DNA from: PLOWO2-12-38-17 sp963709355
GTDB taxonomy: Bacteria; Planctomycetota; Brocadiia; Brocadiales; Brocadiaceae
Reading direction: 5' to 3'
Assembly: GCA_963709355.1 (NCBI GenBank)
Contig: CAVPVY010000005.1
Location: 2,356,001-2,420,000, forward strand
DNA length: 64,000 nucleotides
A program made the position numbers and the translations under genes. The notes beneath the pieces are model-generated. The model was not told the DNA's origin and did not search any database. It saw nothing but the letters and a program-made list of their open reading frames with translations. Of the stretch, positions 63,219 to 64,000 are shown in pieces (position 1 is the stretch's first letter; the number at the start of each line of letters is the position of its first letter).

Positions 63219-64000
63219 TTGGAAGAAGGGCAATCTGATCTCTTCTCCAGTACCATAAAAAATATATTATATCCTATTTCAAAAATATACGGGTTTATAA
63301 TTAAAACTCGTATTTTTTTTTATAGGAACGGTATTCTTAAGAGTGTCCGCCTCCCAGTTCCTGTAATTAGCATTGGTAATATAACGATTGGTGGCACTGG
63401 TAAAACGCCAATAGTAGAATACATCGCAAATTATTTAAATAATAAAGAGAAAAAGATTGCAATCTTAAGTCGTGGTTATGCCGCTAATATAATACAAAAT
63501 AGCGACTCCTTGACTGAAAATGCCTGCAATGATGAATATCTACTATTAAAGGAAAACATTCCTGGTATTCCTAATTTATTAAATAAAAACAGAATCAAAA
63601 GTGGTCTTGACGCTATAAAACATTTTAACGCTGAATATCTGATACTCGACGATGGTTTTCAGCATATTAAACTTACAAGAGACCTTGACATTGTGGTTAT
63701 TGATGCACTAAATCCGTTCGGTAATGAATACATGCTTCCATGCGGAATACTACGGGAACCGCTGGAAGAACTCAAAAGGGCTGATATGTTTATATTGACT
63801 CATACAGACCAATGTAATAAAAATAAAATCAGTTTTATAATCAACCGTCTGCAGGAACTTTCTAATAATACACCAATAGTAGAAACTGTTCATAAACCTG
63901 TTTGTTTGGAATCTATAACTGACGACACAACAATAGAAATTAATTACTTAAATAACAAAAAGGTCTTTGCTTTTTGTGCTATCGGCAATCCTTTGTCATT
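63219..64000 (+). CDS. lpxK: Tetraacyldisaccharide 4'-kinase, 5' part
   Basis: The open frame runs off the window end. It reads VRLPVPVISIGNITIGGTGK then TPIVEYIANYL (P-loop GGTGKTP), ILSRGYAANI, LILDDGFQHIKLTRDLDIVV and LPCGILREPLEELKRADMFI, all LpxK blocks. LpxK adds the 4' phosphate to lipid A precursor. The start is uncertain: the frame is open back to about 63178 with no ATG or GTG; TTG at 63219 gives LEEGQSDLFSSTIKN, a plausible N-terminus, but has no clear ribosome site. Confidence 0.88.
   Translation, partial: MEEGQSDLFSSTIKNILYPISKIYGFIIKTRIFFYRNGILKSVRLPVPVISIGNITIGGTGKTPIVEYIANYLNNKEKKIAILSRGYAANIIQNSDSLTENACNDEYLLLKENIPGIPNLLNKNRIKSGLDAIKHFNAEYLILDDGFQHIKLTRDLDIVVIDALNPFGNEYMLPCGILREPLEELKRADMFILTHTDQCNKNKISFIINRLQELSNNTPIVETVHKPVCLESITDDTTIEINYLNNKKVFAFCAIGNPLS

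Noticed and set aside
1..64000. tRNA, rRNA genes or CRISPR arrays
   Set aside because: Gaps were read for tRNA arms (GGTTCGA-type), rRNA and regularly spaced repeats; none found by eye.

Overview
The window looks like chromosome from an anammox planctomycete (order Candidatus Brocadiales). The main evidence is an octahaem hydroxylamine-oxidoreductase-like cytochrome directly behind a dihaem cytochrome c, a decayed 12-haem cytochrome next to a DsbD-type redox protein, and moderately AT-rich DNA carrying a Gram-negative envelope gene set (PlsY, PlsX, Fab, a Kdo/heptose-type kinase and glycosyltransferase, LpxK). The assignment rests on family recognition only; the genus cannot be resolved from here.

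Layout. 0.2-3.6 kb: periplasmic redox operon (cupredoxin-like protein, dihaem cytochrome c, octahaem HAO-like protein) closed by a strong terminator. 3.7-7 kb: hemC (minus), a decayed GDCCVxC small protein, an AhpD-like protein and a PiT phosphate transporter. 7.1-16.4 kb: carbon metabolism (GH15 glycosidase, then tkt-rpiB-gnd-zwf) interrupted by a radical SAM/ArsM-like fusion protein. 16.6-19.8 kb: a graveyard of electron-transfer genes (broken mono-haem cytochrome, second broken GDCCVxC gene, 12-haem cytochrome with at least eight frame breaks), followed by intact dsbD. 21.7-24.1 kb: accessory island with a PLD-fold nuclease between inverted repeats and a RelE-type toxin-antitoxin pair between direct repeats. 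24.1-31.3 kb: envelope and housekeeping genes (plsY, WaaP-like kinase, heptosyltransferase, polyprenyl synthase, tatA, MBL hydrolase, lysS).

31.4-48.9 kb lies between two nearly identical, directly oriented IS481-family elements (1065 bp each) and holds der, a membrane protein, yacG, an FmdB-type protein, dnaJ, groEL-groES-groEL, birA and the cluster rpmF-plsX-fabH-fabD-acpP-fabF. 49-52 kb: nucleosidase, purE and mtnA (methylthioadenosine salvage plus purine synthesis) and a lipoprotein. 52-53 kb: remnants (internally deleted nadC, truncated SWIM-like ORF). 53.2-57.2 kb: overlapping PilZ-like and HD-GYP genes, a probable c-di-GMP module. 57-64 kb: methyltransferase, FadL-like porin, an unrecognised GC-richer gene followed by an integron attC-like hairpin, thiD, an HNH endonuclease and the 5' part of lpxK.

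Most surprising: (i) the unrecognised GC-rich gene with attC-like site near 59.6-61.3 kb; (ii) the radical SAM-ArsM fusion, possibly starting at ATT; (iii) the 12-haem cytochrome whose CXXCH codons all survive while the frame is broken repeatedly; (iv) an IS leader hairpin whose loop is inverted between the two copies; (v) a palindromic repeat inserted in frame inside a WaaP-type kinase. One-base frameshifts in pit, rpiB, plsX and rpmF, several in short homopolymers, suggest residual sequencing error, so every pseudogene call should be read with that in mind.
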